A DNA stretch of 64,000 nt from an uncultured Bacteroidales bacterium. GTDB taxonomy: Bacteria > Bacteroidota > Bacteroidia > Bacteroidales > F082. Position 1 is the first letter of the stretch. Every line of letters begins with the position of its first letter. The notes under the pieces are model-generated. The model made no database searches and was not told where the DNA came from. It saw only the letters and a program-made list of their open reading frames with translations. Below are positions 1 through 6,696 of this stretch, piece after piece. The stretch lies in the NCBI GenBank assembly GCA_900317155.1, contig ONFO01000004.1, forward strand, positions 62,001-126,000. The letters run 5' to 3'. A program made the translations under genes and the position numbers.

Positions 1-465
1 TTCCCCGTGGCGCCCTATTGCGTGAAGTTGTTCCGTCAACGGTGGTACATGGTGGGCAACAGCGTCTACGAAGACAAGATCCGCATCTATTCCCTAGATC
101 GCGTACTGGAAGCCCAATTGTCGGAGAAGACCTTCAAATACCCCAAGAAATTCAACCCAGAGAACTATTTCAAAGGCTGTTTCGGGATCATTCGCGATGA
201 GGAATGCCCCATCGAGACCGTGAAGCTAAAAGTGAGCGCCGACCAAGCCAACTACCTGCGTTCCCTACCCTTGCATCCTTCACAAAAGGAGCTGGTGCAT
301 ACAGGCGAATACAGCATCTTCTCCATCGAGGTGCGCCCCACCTTCGACTTCCAGCAAGAACTCCTTTGGAACGGCGATGCGCTCGAAGTGTTGGAGCCGC
401 TATGGCTGCGCAAAGAAATGACGGAGATGGTGAAACGGATGTGGAACAATTACAACAAATCATGA
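1..465 (+). CDS. WYL-domain regulator, C-terminal part (cut by window start)
   Basis: The frame is open from the first base, so the gene begins upstream; the in-window GTG at base 7 is unlikely to be the start. The visible 154 residues match the end of a WYL-domain protein: an opening of the form PYCVKLFRQRWYMVG (the strand with the conserved aromatic pair), a stretch about the loop-and-strand region, and a C-terminal extension ending in EPLWLRKEM. WYL domains sense ligands, often nucleic acid or nucleotides, usually behind an N-terminal helix-turn-helix that is not visible here. Its TGA overlaps the ATG of the next gene, so the two are probably co-transcribed and translationally coupled. Confidence 0.75.
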   Translation, partial: FPVAPYCVKLFRQRWYMVGNSVYEDKIRIYSLDRVLEAQLSEKTFKYPKKFNPENYFKGCFGIIRDEECPIETVKLKVSADQANYLRSLPLHPSQKELVHTGEYSIFSIEVRPTFDFQQELLWNGDALEVLEPLWLRKEMTEMVKRMWNNYNKS

Positions 466-956
466 ACTCCTTCGCCGCCATAGACTTCGAGACCGCCAAC
501 AACGAGCGCACCAGCGTGTGCAGCGTCGGCGTGGTGATCGTGAAAGAGGGCGAGTTTGTGGACTCGTTCTATTCGCTTATTCAGCCTGAGCCGAATTATT
601 ACCTTTATTGGAATACAATGGTTCACGGTATTACCAAGGAGGACACCGAGGATGCCCCCGTGTTCCCGTATGTTTGGAAGCAAATTGAGCCGCTCATCGA
701 AGGCTTGCCTCTCGTGGCGCACAATAGCCCTTTCGACGAAGGATGCCTCAAAGCCGTGATGCGCTGCTACCAGATGGATTACCCCGACTATCAGTTCTAC
801 TGCACCTGCCGCGCTTCGCGCAAACATTTCGGAAAGCTACTTCCCAACCACCAGCTGCACACCGTGGCGGCAGCCTGCGGCTTCGATTTAATCAACCACC
901 ATAACGCCTTAGCCGATGCCGAGGCATGCGCTTGGATTGCACGGGAGATTTTGTAA
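462..956 (+). CDS. 3'-5' exonuclease, DEDDh family (PolIII epsilon-like)
   Basis: This 164-residue protein has the ordered motifs of a DEDDh exonuclease: IDFETAN (Asp8 and Glu10) at the N-terminus, VAHNSPFDEG in the middle with the second-motif Asp, and HNALADAEA near the end with the catalytic His and Asp. Such stand-alone domains remove nucleotides from 3' ends in DNA repair or RNA turnover. The length fits a domain without a polymerase partner or BRCT extension. The start ATG overlaps the stop of the upstream WYL gene (ATGA), which decides it over the longer frame that begins at 204 inside that gene. The exact substrate cannot be read from sequence. Confidence 0.85.
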   Translation: MNSFAAIDFETANNERTSVCSVGVVIVKEGEFVDSFYSLIQPEPNYYLYWNTMVHGITKEDTEDAPVFPYVWKQIEPLIEGLPLVAHNSPFDEGCLKAVMRCYQMDYPDYQFYCTCRASRKHFGKLLPNHQLHTVAAACGFDLINHHNALADAEACAWIAREIL

Positions 957-960
957 TTCC

Positions 961-1080
961 ATTCGGAATTTATTGTAGTTTTGCAGAAAATTCCGAATAG
1001 AAATGGTCATCAAATCGGAATTTATTGTAATTTTACAGAAAAATCGGAATAAAATTGGTTTCAATTCGGAATTTATTGTA
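961..1080 (+). repeat. Three direct repeats with embedded promoter-like boxes
   Basis: A unit reading TCGGAATTTATTGTA starts near 962, 1015 and 1065, with a spacing of about 50 bases. The first copy has a perfect 10-base inverted repeat (961-970 and 989-998) around TAGTTTTG (976-983), a match to the Bacteroidota -7 box. In the second copy the second arm is a direct repeat rather than inverted. The third is cut short. The block lies between the exonuclease stop and the carbonic anhydrase. It looks like a repeated operator/promoter module; which gene it served is inferred. Confidence 0.65.
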
Positions 1081-1092
1081 AACATCGCCACT

Positions 1093-1119
1093 TATACCGA
1101 TACAAAAGGTATAGTTTTT
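1093..1119 (+). promoter_or_regulatory. Putative operator/promoter of carbonic anhydrase gene
   Basis: A short inverted repeat TATACC/GGTATA (1093-1098 and 1108-1113) is followed by TAGTTTTT (1112-1119), one base off the TAnnTTTG -7 box. It sits about 36 bases before the ATG at 1155. Weak evidence. Confidence 0.3.
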
Positions 1120-1154
1120 ATGGGATTATTTCAGTTTTTAAAGGGAGAATTATT

Positions 1155-1697
1155 ATGAACACAAAACAAGCCTTAGACTTACTCAAAGCCGGCAATGCCC
1201 GTTTCGTCTCGGGAGCCTTGACACCAAAAGACAACTATGCAACACTGCGAGAGCAACTCAGCACCGGTCAGCATCCCTTCGCCGTGGTGCTGTGCTGCTC
1301 CGACAGCCGTGTGGCACCCGAGATTATCTTCGACCAGAAACTCGGCGACCTCTTCATCATCCGCAATGCGGGCAACATAGTAGATGAGGAAGTGCTAGGC
1401 TCCATAGAATATGCCGTTGAGCATTTGGAAACACCTTTAGTGGTCGTCATGGGACACTCAGCTTGTGGTGCCGTCACTGCAACCTGCCAAGGCGGTGACT
1501 TGCCTGGTCACATCCTTGATTTAGCCAAACGCATCAAGCCTTCCATCAACACGAGCTGCTGCATCAATGACAATGCCCGTAGTCATGCAAGAAGAATGGC
1601 TCAAATGATCGAAGACGATGAAATCGTCCATCATGTTGGTGCCAAAGTCATTGCGGCTTTCTACGATATTCAAAGCGGAAAAGTGGAATGGTTGTAA
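1155..1697 (+). CDS. Beta-class carbonic anhydrase
   Basis: Reversible hydration of CO2 to bicarbonate, probably cytoplasmic since no signal peptide is seen. The 180-residue protein shows the beta-CA zinc site: Cys48 in CCSDSR, with Asp50 and Arg52 as the catalytic dyad, and HSACG with His101 and Cys104. The neighbouring IRNAGNIV segment is also typical. The length is close to the shorter members of the family. The gene is monocistronic, sitting between a repeated promoter-like region and an independently promoted amidohydrolase. In heterotroph Bacteroidales such enzymes usually supply bicarbonate to carboxylases; that role is inferred. Confidence 0.93.
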   Translation: MNTKQALDLLKAGNARFVSGALTPKDNYATLREQLSTGQHPFAVVLCCSDSRVAPEIIFDQKLGDLFIIRNAGNIVDEEVLGSIEYAVEHLETPLVVVMGHSACGAVTATCQGGDLPGHILDLAKRIKPSINTSCCINDNARSHARRMAQMIEDDEIVHHVGAKVIAAFYDIQSGKVEWL

Positions 1698-1709
1698 CGA
1701 GGTTTTCCT

Positions 1710-1717
1710 TATTTTTG
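1710..1717 (+). promoter_or_regulatory. -7 box TATTTTTG for amidohydrolase
   Basis: An exact TAnnTTTG match 26 bases before the ATG at 1743, in the short gap after the carbonic anhydrase stop. Confidence 0.6.
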
Positions 1718-1742
1718 CTGCCCAATCCAAAGACAACAAACC

Positions 1743-3371
1743 ATGAAAACACATACAAAACACATAACTTTAGCATTCATCGCTTCAATTTTGACCTTTA
1801 TGACCTCCTGTAACCAAAAAACACCCGTTGACCTTATCGTCCACAATGCCAATATCTACACCGTTGACGACGACTTCTCCAAAGCCCAAGCCTTTGCCGT
1901 GAAAGACGGTACGTTTGTCGCCGTCGGCGACGAAGAAACCATCATGCGCCAATACGCCGCCAAGGAAACCATCGACGCCCAGGGCGATGCGGTGTATCCC
2001 GGCTTCATGGACGGGCACAGCCACTTCACTGGCTACGGCGAGAACCTTGTCCGCTGGGCCGACTTGAAAGGATGTCATTCCTACGACGAAGTCATCGAAC
2101 GCCTCAAAGTACACGACAGCCTCTACCCTGCCGAATGGCTCTTGGGTCGCGGCTGGGACCAAAACCTTTGGGAAGTGGCCGAGTTCCCCGATAACGAAAA
2201 GCTTGCAGAGGCCTTCCCCAACAAGAAACTCCTACTGACCCGTGTGGATGGACATGCGGTATTGGTATCCAAAGAAGTACTTGCTATGGCCAACATTGAC
2301 GCGAACACTAAGATGGACGGCGGCATGGCTATCGTCAAAGAAGGTCGTTGCACAGGTGTGTTGTTGGACAACCTCGCCGACGCTGCCAAGGCCTTGGTGC
2401 CTAAGATGGAGACCACCCAGAGCATCCAAGCCCTGCTCAAGGCACAAGAGAACTGCATGGCGGTCGGTCTGACCAGCGTCACCGATGCGGGACAAGACAT
2501 CGCCACCATCGAACTTATCGACAGTCTGCAACAGACAGGACAACTCAAGATGCATGTCAACGCGATGGTCAACCCTGATGATGAGACGATGGACCATTTC
2601 ATGCGTCAAGGTGTCATCGACAAGGAAAGACTCACCGTCCGCAGCGTGAAGATCTACGCCGACGGCGCCTTAGGCTCACGCGGGGCGAAACTGCTTGAAC
2701 CTTACTCCGACGACCCGACCAACGACGGCTTGATCCTAGAAAGCGATGAGTTCTACCGTCACGTCTGCCAAAAGGCCTACGATGCAGGTTATCAAGTGTG
2801 TTGCCATGCCATCGGTGACGGCGGTGTACACCATATTTTAGACATCTTTTCGGAGTACCTGAAAGGCAAAAACGATTTACGTTGGCGCATTGAACACTCC
2901 CAAACAGTAGCCAATGCCGACTTCCAACGCTATGGTGAATTCTCTGTCATCCCTTCCATCCAGACCACCCACTGCACTTCCGACATGGACTGGGCCGACG
3001 AGCGTCTAGGCGAGCGCATCAAGAATGCATACGCCTACCAACAGTTGCTGCAGCAAAACGGCTGGGGCATCAACGGCACAGACTTCCCCATCGAGGACAT
3101 CAGTCCCATTTATACCTTCTATGCCGCCGTGACCCGTAAGCATTTGGACGGCACGCCCGCCGAAGGTTTCCAAATGGAGAACGCCCTCACCCGCGAGCAA
3201 GCCTTGCATTCCATCACGATTTGGGTGGCCAAAGGCTGCTTCCTTGAAGCCCGCAAAGGCAGCATCGAAGTCGGTAAAGACGCTGATTTTGTGATTCTTG
3301 ACAGAGACATTATGACCGTGGCTGAAAGCGAAATCCCCATGGCTAAAGTGAAGATGTGCCATATCCACTAA
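1743..3371 (+). CDS. Amidohydrolase family lipoprotein (YtcJ-like)
   Basis: This 542-residue protein is a metal-dependent hydrolase of the amidohydrolase superfamily, YtcJ/AepA type. It has an N-terminal lipoprotein signal ending in FMTSC (Cys23), so it is probably anchored to a membrane facing the periplasm. Family features include the IVHNANIYTVD start of the small beta domain, PGFMDGHSH with the first two metal-binding His, VCCHAIGDGG in the middle, RIEHSQ, and GTDFPIED near the end. The closing VGKDADFVILDRD is the second half of the composite beta domain. The substrate is unknown; relatives act on amides, carbamates or cyclic ureas. It has its own promoter, and the uvrA-like gene follows after 16 bases. 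Confidence 0.88.
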   Translation: MKTHTKHITLAFIASILTFMTSCNQKTPVDLIVHNANIYTVDDDFSKAQAFAVKDGTFVAVGDEETIMRQYAAKETIDAQGDAVYPGFMDGHSHFTGYGENLVRWADLKGCHSYDEVIERLKVHDSLYPAEWLLGRGWDQNLWEVAEFPDNEKLAEAFPNKKLLLTRVDGHAVLVSKEVLAMANIDANTKMDGGMAIVKEGRCTGVLLDNLADAAKALVPKMETTQSIQALLKAQENCMAVGLTSVTDAGQDIATIELIDSLQQTGQLKMHVNAMVNPDDETMDHFMRQGVIDKERLTVRSVKIYADGALGSRGAKLLEPYSDDPTNDGLILESDEFYRHVCQKAYDAGYQVCCHAIGDGGVHHILDIFSEYLKGKNDLRWRIEHSQTVANADFQRYGEFSVIPSIQTTHCTSDMDWADERLGERIKNAYAYQQLLQQNGWGINGTDFPIEDISPIYTFYAAVTRKHLDGTPAEGFQMENALTREQALHSITIWVAKGCFLEARKGSIEVGKDADFVILDRDIMTVAESEIPMAKVKMCHIH

Positions 3372-3387
3372 CCCAACCTAAAACCTT

Positions 3388-5802
3388 ATGGAAAACCCTG
3401 CCGAATTCGACCATATCCTCATCAAAGACGCGACCGAGAACAACCTAAAACACGTCACCGTAAAGATTCCGAAACGGCAAATCACCGTGGTGACGGGCGT
3501 GTCGGGGTCGGGAAAGTCATCGTTGGTGCTGGATACCATCGCAGCCAAATCGCGGCGGGAACTCAATGACACTTTCCCTTCCTTTACGCAACAGTATTTG
3601 CCCAAATACGGTCGTCCGCATGTTTGCGACATCGAGAATTTGCCCATTGCCATCGTTATTGAGCAAAGGAAGCCCACCTCCAATTCACGCTCTACAGTAG
3701 GCACTTACACAGACATTTACGCCCTATTGCGTCTGTTGTTCTCGCGCATCGGGCAACCTTTCGTAGGCTATTCCGATGCCTTCTCGTTCAACCATCCATC
3801 TGGCAGTTGTCCACGTTGCGCTGGATTGGGAGAAATCCGCGAGTTGGACATCCACAAGCTTGTCGACTTCGACAAGTCGCTCAACGACGAGGACACCATA
3901 CACTACATCGCTTTCGGCAAAGGCGGCTGGCGCTGGATCCGTTATGCCCACAGTGGTCTCTTCGACTTGGACAAGAAAATCAAGGACTACACGCCCGAGG
4001 AGCTCGACCTATTCCTCAACTCGCCGCAGATTAAACTGAAAAACCCGCCTTCGAACTGGCCCAAAAGCGCCAAATACGAAGGCCTCATCCCGCGCATGTA
4101 TCGCAGCATCATCAATTCGGAGGAAGGTTTGCTCCACGCCGCCGTGCTCAATCCCATGCTCACCATGGGCACTTGCCCCGACTGCGGCGGCACCCGCCTC
4201 AACGAGAAGATACGCTCGTGCAAGATCAAAGGCTTTAACATCGCCGAGGTGACCGCCATGAGCATCGCCAACTGCCGCCAGTGGATGGAGACCATCGACA
4301 ATCCTCTTGCCGAAGACATCAAACATGCCACCATTGAAAGACTGGCTGCTTTGGAGGAAATCGGTCTCGGTTACCTCACCCCCGACCGCGCCATCGGCAC
4401 ACTCTCGGGCGGTGAGGCGCAACGCTGCAAGATTGCCAAATACATCAACTCACCTCTTTCCGATGTGATGTACATCCTGGATGAGCCTAGTGTCGGCCTG
4501 CACAACCACGACATCCTGCTCATGCAGAAGTCGGTGCAGAAGCTGAAGAACCACGGTAACACCGTCATCCTCGTGGAACACCACAAGGACATGATCAAAA
4601 TCGCAGACCATATCATCGACATGGGTCCTGGCGCAGGCATGAAAGGTGGCGAAATCGTCTTCGAAGGCAGCTACGACGAATTGTTGCACAGCCAAACCCT
4701 GACTGGCATTTCGCTCAGCGCAACAAGTTCTATCAAGGAACAAGTTCGTCAACCCAAGTCTTTTTTCCACCTTGAAAACGCCACCTTGCATAACATCAAT
4801 AACCTAACCGTGGATTTACCCTTGAGCGTGATGTGCGGCATCGCAGGCGTCGCTGGTTCTGGCAAGAGTTCATTGATGGAGTGCTTTGTAAAAAGCGTAG
4901 AATCGTTGAGTGTTGAATTGTTGAACTGTTCTCGCGACAACAATTCAACAATTAAACAATTAAACACCCCAACAATTAAACAATCAGACATCGTCTACAT
5001 CAGCCAGAAGAATATAGGAATCAGCTTACGTTCCACCCCTGCCACCTATCTCGAAGTGGCCGATGACATCCGCAAACTCTTCGCCAAAGTGAACAAGACA
5101 AAGGCTGACTTGTTCTCCTTCAACGGCAAGGGCGGCTGTCCCGTCTGCCAAGGCAAGGGCGTCATCGTCAGCGATATGGCCTTCATGGACGCTATCGAGA
5201 CCACTTGCGAGGCTTGTGGCGGCCTGCGTTATAGCAACGAAGTCTTATCTTATAAGGTCAACGGCATGAACATCGCCGAAGTGATGGACATGACCGCCAA
5301 CAAAGCCTCAGAGATATTTGCAGGCACCATCATCGCCGAAAAACTGGAGCCTTTGCGAAAGGTCGGGTTGGGCTATTTACATCTGAATCAGTCGCTTTCG
5401 ACTCTATCTGGCGGTGAGTTGCAGCGCATCAAATTGGCCTCTTACCTTGTTGAATTGTTGAATGTTGGATCGTTGAATTGTTGTCGTTACAAATCAACAA
5501 TTAAACAGTTAAACAACTCAACACTTCAACATCCCAAAATCTTCATCATGGACGAGCCTTCCGACGGTCTCCACCTCAACGACATCAAACGCATTCTCGA
5601 CCTGTTCGACAACATGGTCGAAGCGGGCAACACCATCTTCCTCATCGAGCACAACCTGGAGATGCTGAAGCAGTGCGACTACCTCGTCGAACTCGGTCCC
5701 GGCGGCGGTGCCATGGGTGGCAAAGTCATTTTTGCTGGCACACCCAAACAAATGTTGGATTGTAAAGAGTCAGTCACTGCACCTTATATGACGGCTCTTT
5801 AA
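3388..5802 (+). CDS. Short UvrA-like ABC ATPase with two in-frame repeat insertions
   Basis: An ABC-type excision-repair ATPase paralogous to UvrA, 804 residues against about 940 for housekeeping UvrA. Both nucleotide-binding domains are present: Walker A GVSGSGKSS and GVAGSGKSS, ABC signatures LSGGEAQR and LSGGELQR, Walker B YILDEPS and FIMDEPS. Zinc-binding CxxC pairs occur as CPRC, CPDC, CPVC and CEAC. The protein seems to lack most of the UvrB-binding and insertion domains, so a role beyond classic nucleotide excision (for example drug or lesion protection) is possible. Residues about 506-532 and 688-715 are encoded by palindromic repeats and break the protein after the second Walker A region and just before the second Walker B. 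The last codons and stop overlap a hairpin element. Confidence 0.88.
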   Translation: MENPAEFDHILIKDATENNLKHVTVKIPKRQITVVTGVSGSGKSSLVLDTIAAKSRRELNDTFPSFTQQYLPKYGRPHVCDIENLPIAIVIEQRKPTSNSRSTVGTYTDIYALLRLLFSRIGQPFVGYSDAFSFNHPSGSCPRCAGLGEIRELDIHKLVDFDKSLNDEDTIHYIAFGKGGWRWIRYAHSGLFDLDKKIKDYTPEELDLFLNSPQIKLKNPPSNWPKSAKYEGLIPRMYRSIINSEEGLLHAAVLNPMLTMGTCPDCGGTRLNEKIRSCKIKGFNIAEVTAMSIANCRQWMETIDNPLAEDIKHATIERLAALEEIGLGYLTPDRAIGTLSGGEAQRCKIAKYINSPLSDVMYILDEPSVGLHNHDILLMQKSVQKLKNHGNTVILVEHHKDMIKIADHIIDMGPGAGMKGGEIVFEGSYDELLHSQTLTGISLSATSSIKEQVRQPKSFFHLENATLHNINNLTVDLPLSVMCGIAGVAGSGKSSLMECFVKSVESLSVELLNCSRDNNSTIKQLNTPTIKQSDIVYISQKNIGISLRSTPATYLEVADDIRKLFAKVNKTKADLFSFNGKGGCPVCQGKGVIVSDMAFMDAIETTCEACGGLRYSNEVLSYKVNGMNIAEVMDMTANKASEIFAGTIIAEKLEPLRKVGLGYLHLNQSLSTLSGGELQRIKLASYLVELLNVGSLNCCRYKSTIKQLNNSTLQHPKIFIMDEPSDGLHLNDIKRILDLFDNMVEAGNTIFLIEHNLEMLKQCDYLVELGPGGGAMGGKVIFAGTPKQMLDCKESVTAPYMTAL
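4899..4986 (+). repeat. In-frame palindromic element, type A, copy 1 (in uvrA-like gene)
   Basis: The arms 4911-4930 and 4939-4958 pair over 18 of 20 positions around the loop CTCGCGAC, and two further copies of the right-arm motif AACAATTAAACA follow. It is read in frame as SVELLN...STIKQLN, residues about 506-532 of the host protein. Base composition is AT-rich with almost only A, C and T in the right arm, unlike the flanking gene. Confidence 0.85.
5446..5540 (+). repeat. In-frame palindromic element, type A, copy 2 (in uvrA-like gene)
   Basis: A second element of the same family 500 bases further on. The arms of about 36 bases (5449-5484 and 5496-5532) pair imperfectly. It encodes VELLN...STIKQLN, residues about 688-715, in the same frame and orientation as copy 1, and lies between the ABC signature and the Walker B motif of the second ATPase domain. 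Confidence 0.85.
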
Positions 5803-5860
5803 GCCATAGATCCCATTCCACCGCACAACACCATGCGGGGATGACATGGCTTAAAGAGCC
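5793..5860. repeat. Long hairpin element, type B, copy 1 (overlaps uvrA-like stop)
   Basis: A perfect 15-base stem, 5793-5807 with 5846-5860 (GGCTCTTTAAGCCAT and its complement), encloses a core that begins AGATCCCATTCC and ends GGGATGAC. The left arm contains the last two codons and the TAA of the upstream gene. It may also act as a terminator, although no T-tract follows. Confidence 0.8.
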
Positions 5861-5876
5861 TGCATTATCATAGCCA

Positions 5877-5933
5877 GACCTTCTATGTCATTCCTGCAGA
5901 GGTAGTGTGCGAGCATGGAATCTATAGAAGGTC
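5877..5933. repeat. Long hairpin element, type B, copy 2 (reverse orientation)
   Basis: A stem of 10 paired bases, 5877-5886 with 5924-5933 (GACCTTCTAT), encloses the core GTCATTCC...GGAATCT, which is the reverse complement of the core in copies 1 and 3. ATTCC (5890-5894) and GGAAT (5917-5921) form an inner stem. Confidence 0.8.
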
Positions 5934-5962
5934 GGTTTAATAGACAAGAGCTTTATGTGGAC

Positions 5963-6032
5963 GGCCTCACCAGGCATAGATCCCATGCCTTTGCCCACCT
6001 GCCACCACAGGTATGACATGCCTGTTGAGGCC
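5963..6032. repeat. Long hairpin element, type B, copy 3
   Basis: The arms 5963-5977 and 6018-6032 pair at 14 of 15 positions and enclose AGATCCCAT...GTATGAC, with an inner ACCTG/CAGGT stem. The outer stem sequence is different from copies 1 and 2 although the core is shared. Confidence 0.8.
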
Positions 6033-6169
6033 AGCGAAACTAAACAAGGGAATGACATGCTTTCTGAAACCTGCGGAAGCCCAACATGACATGGCTTAAA
6101 GAGGCTGATGAGGCCTGCAATCGCAACTTTTTTTCTTTAAAACAGCAACCATAGTATTCCAAAAAAGTG
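6033..6169. repeat. Decayed type B fragments before small T9SS gene
   Basis: GGGAATGACATGC recurs, and 6086-6103 is an exact 18-base copy of 5841-5858 from the right arm of hairpin copy 1, without its partner arm. These look like remnants or partial duplications. No gene is seen between 5803 and 6213. Confidence 0.6.
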
Positions 6170-6177
6170 TATTTTTG
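6170..6177 (+). promoter_or_regulatory. -7 box TATTTTTG for small T9SS gene
   Basis: An exact TAnnTTTG match 36 bases before the chosen ATG at 6214. A frame open from 6175 would begin inside this box, which argues for the later start. Confidence 0.65.
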
Positions 6178-6213
6178 CATCTTTCAACATTTTGCAAACC
6201 TATTTCTACACCA

Positions 6214-6696
6214 ATGAAAAGCATTTTCAAACGCGGATTGCTGCTTTTGGCCTTTATTTTAGGGCTGGCATTCCACCTCGCAGCGCAATCCACCCAAATG
6301 ACCATCCATTTCAACGATGGCACCGAACGCTCTTATTATATGTCGGAGAGCGACCGCGTCTACTTTGAAGACAATGAGACACTTGTCGTTGAACTTGCAC
6401 CTACCAAATCCGACAGATTCAACTTGGCCGACATCCGTAAAATCACTTGCGCCGAGACAGAAGGTGTTTCAGAAGCTTCAAACGCATCGGTTCAACTCTT
6501 CCCCAATCCTTCCCATGATGCCTTTTTGCTTCGCAACCTTAATGAACGACAAACGGTTAGCATCTACGCGCTCGATGGTCGAATCATGAAGTCGTTTGAA
6601 ACCACTGGAGACCAATGGATTGACATCTCCGACCTCCCCATTGGGCTTTATCTTGTCAAAACCGAGCACCAAACCCTAAAAATGATCAAGCTATGA
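6214..6696 (+). CDS. Small secreted protein with T9SS type A sorting domain
   Basis: 160 residues from the chosen ATG, opening with a signal peptide (KRGLLLLAFILGLAFHLAAQ). A module of about 55 residues follows, of the type HFNDGTERSYYMSES...LADIRKITC, seen in many Bacteroidota surface proteins. The last 70 residues form a type A sorting domain with the marks LFPNPSHD, VSIYALDGRIMKS and LPIGLYLVKTE. It should cross the outer membrane by the T9SS and be processed at the C-terminus. The next gene overlaps it by four bases (ATGA) and starts with a similar N-terminal module, so the pair is probably one operon with a shared surface role. Function otherwise unknown. Confidence 0.8.
   Translation: MKSIFKRGLLLLAFILGLAFHLAAQSTQMTIHFNDGTERSYYMSESDRVYFEDNETLVVELAPTKSDRFNLADIRKITCAETEGVSEASNASVQLFPNPSHDAFLLRNLNERQTVSIYALDGRIMKSFETTGDQWIDISDLPIGLYLVKTEHQTLKMIKL

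Noticed and set aside
961..1080. CRISPR array
   Set aside because: Three units with spacing of about 50 and no constant-length unique spacers, no cas genes; the units match each other also in the would-be spacers.
909..1091. Short minus-strand frame over the triple repeat
   Set aside because: It is made only of the repeats, has no ribosome binding site or relatives I know, and its repeated residues mirror the DNA repeat.
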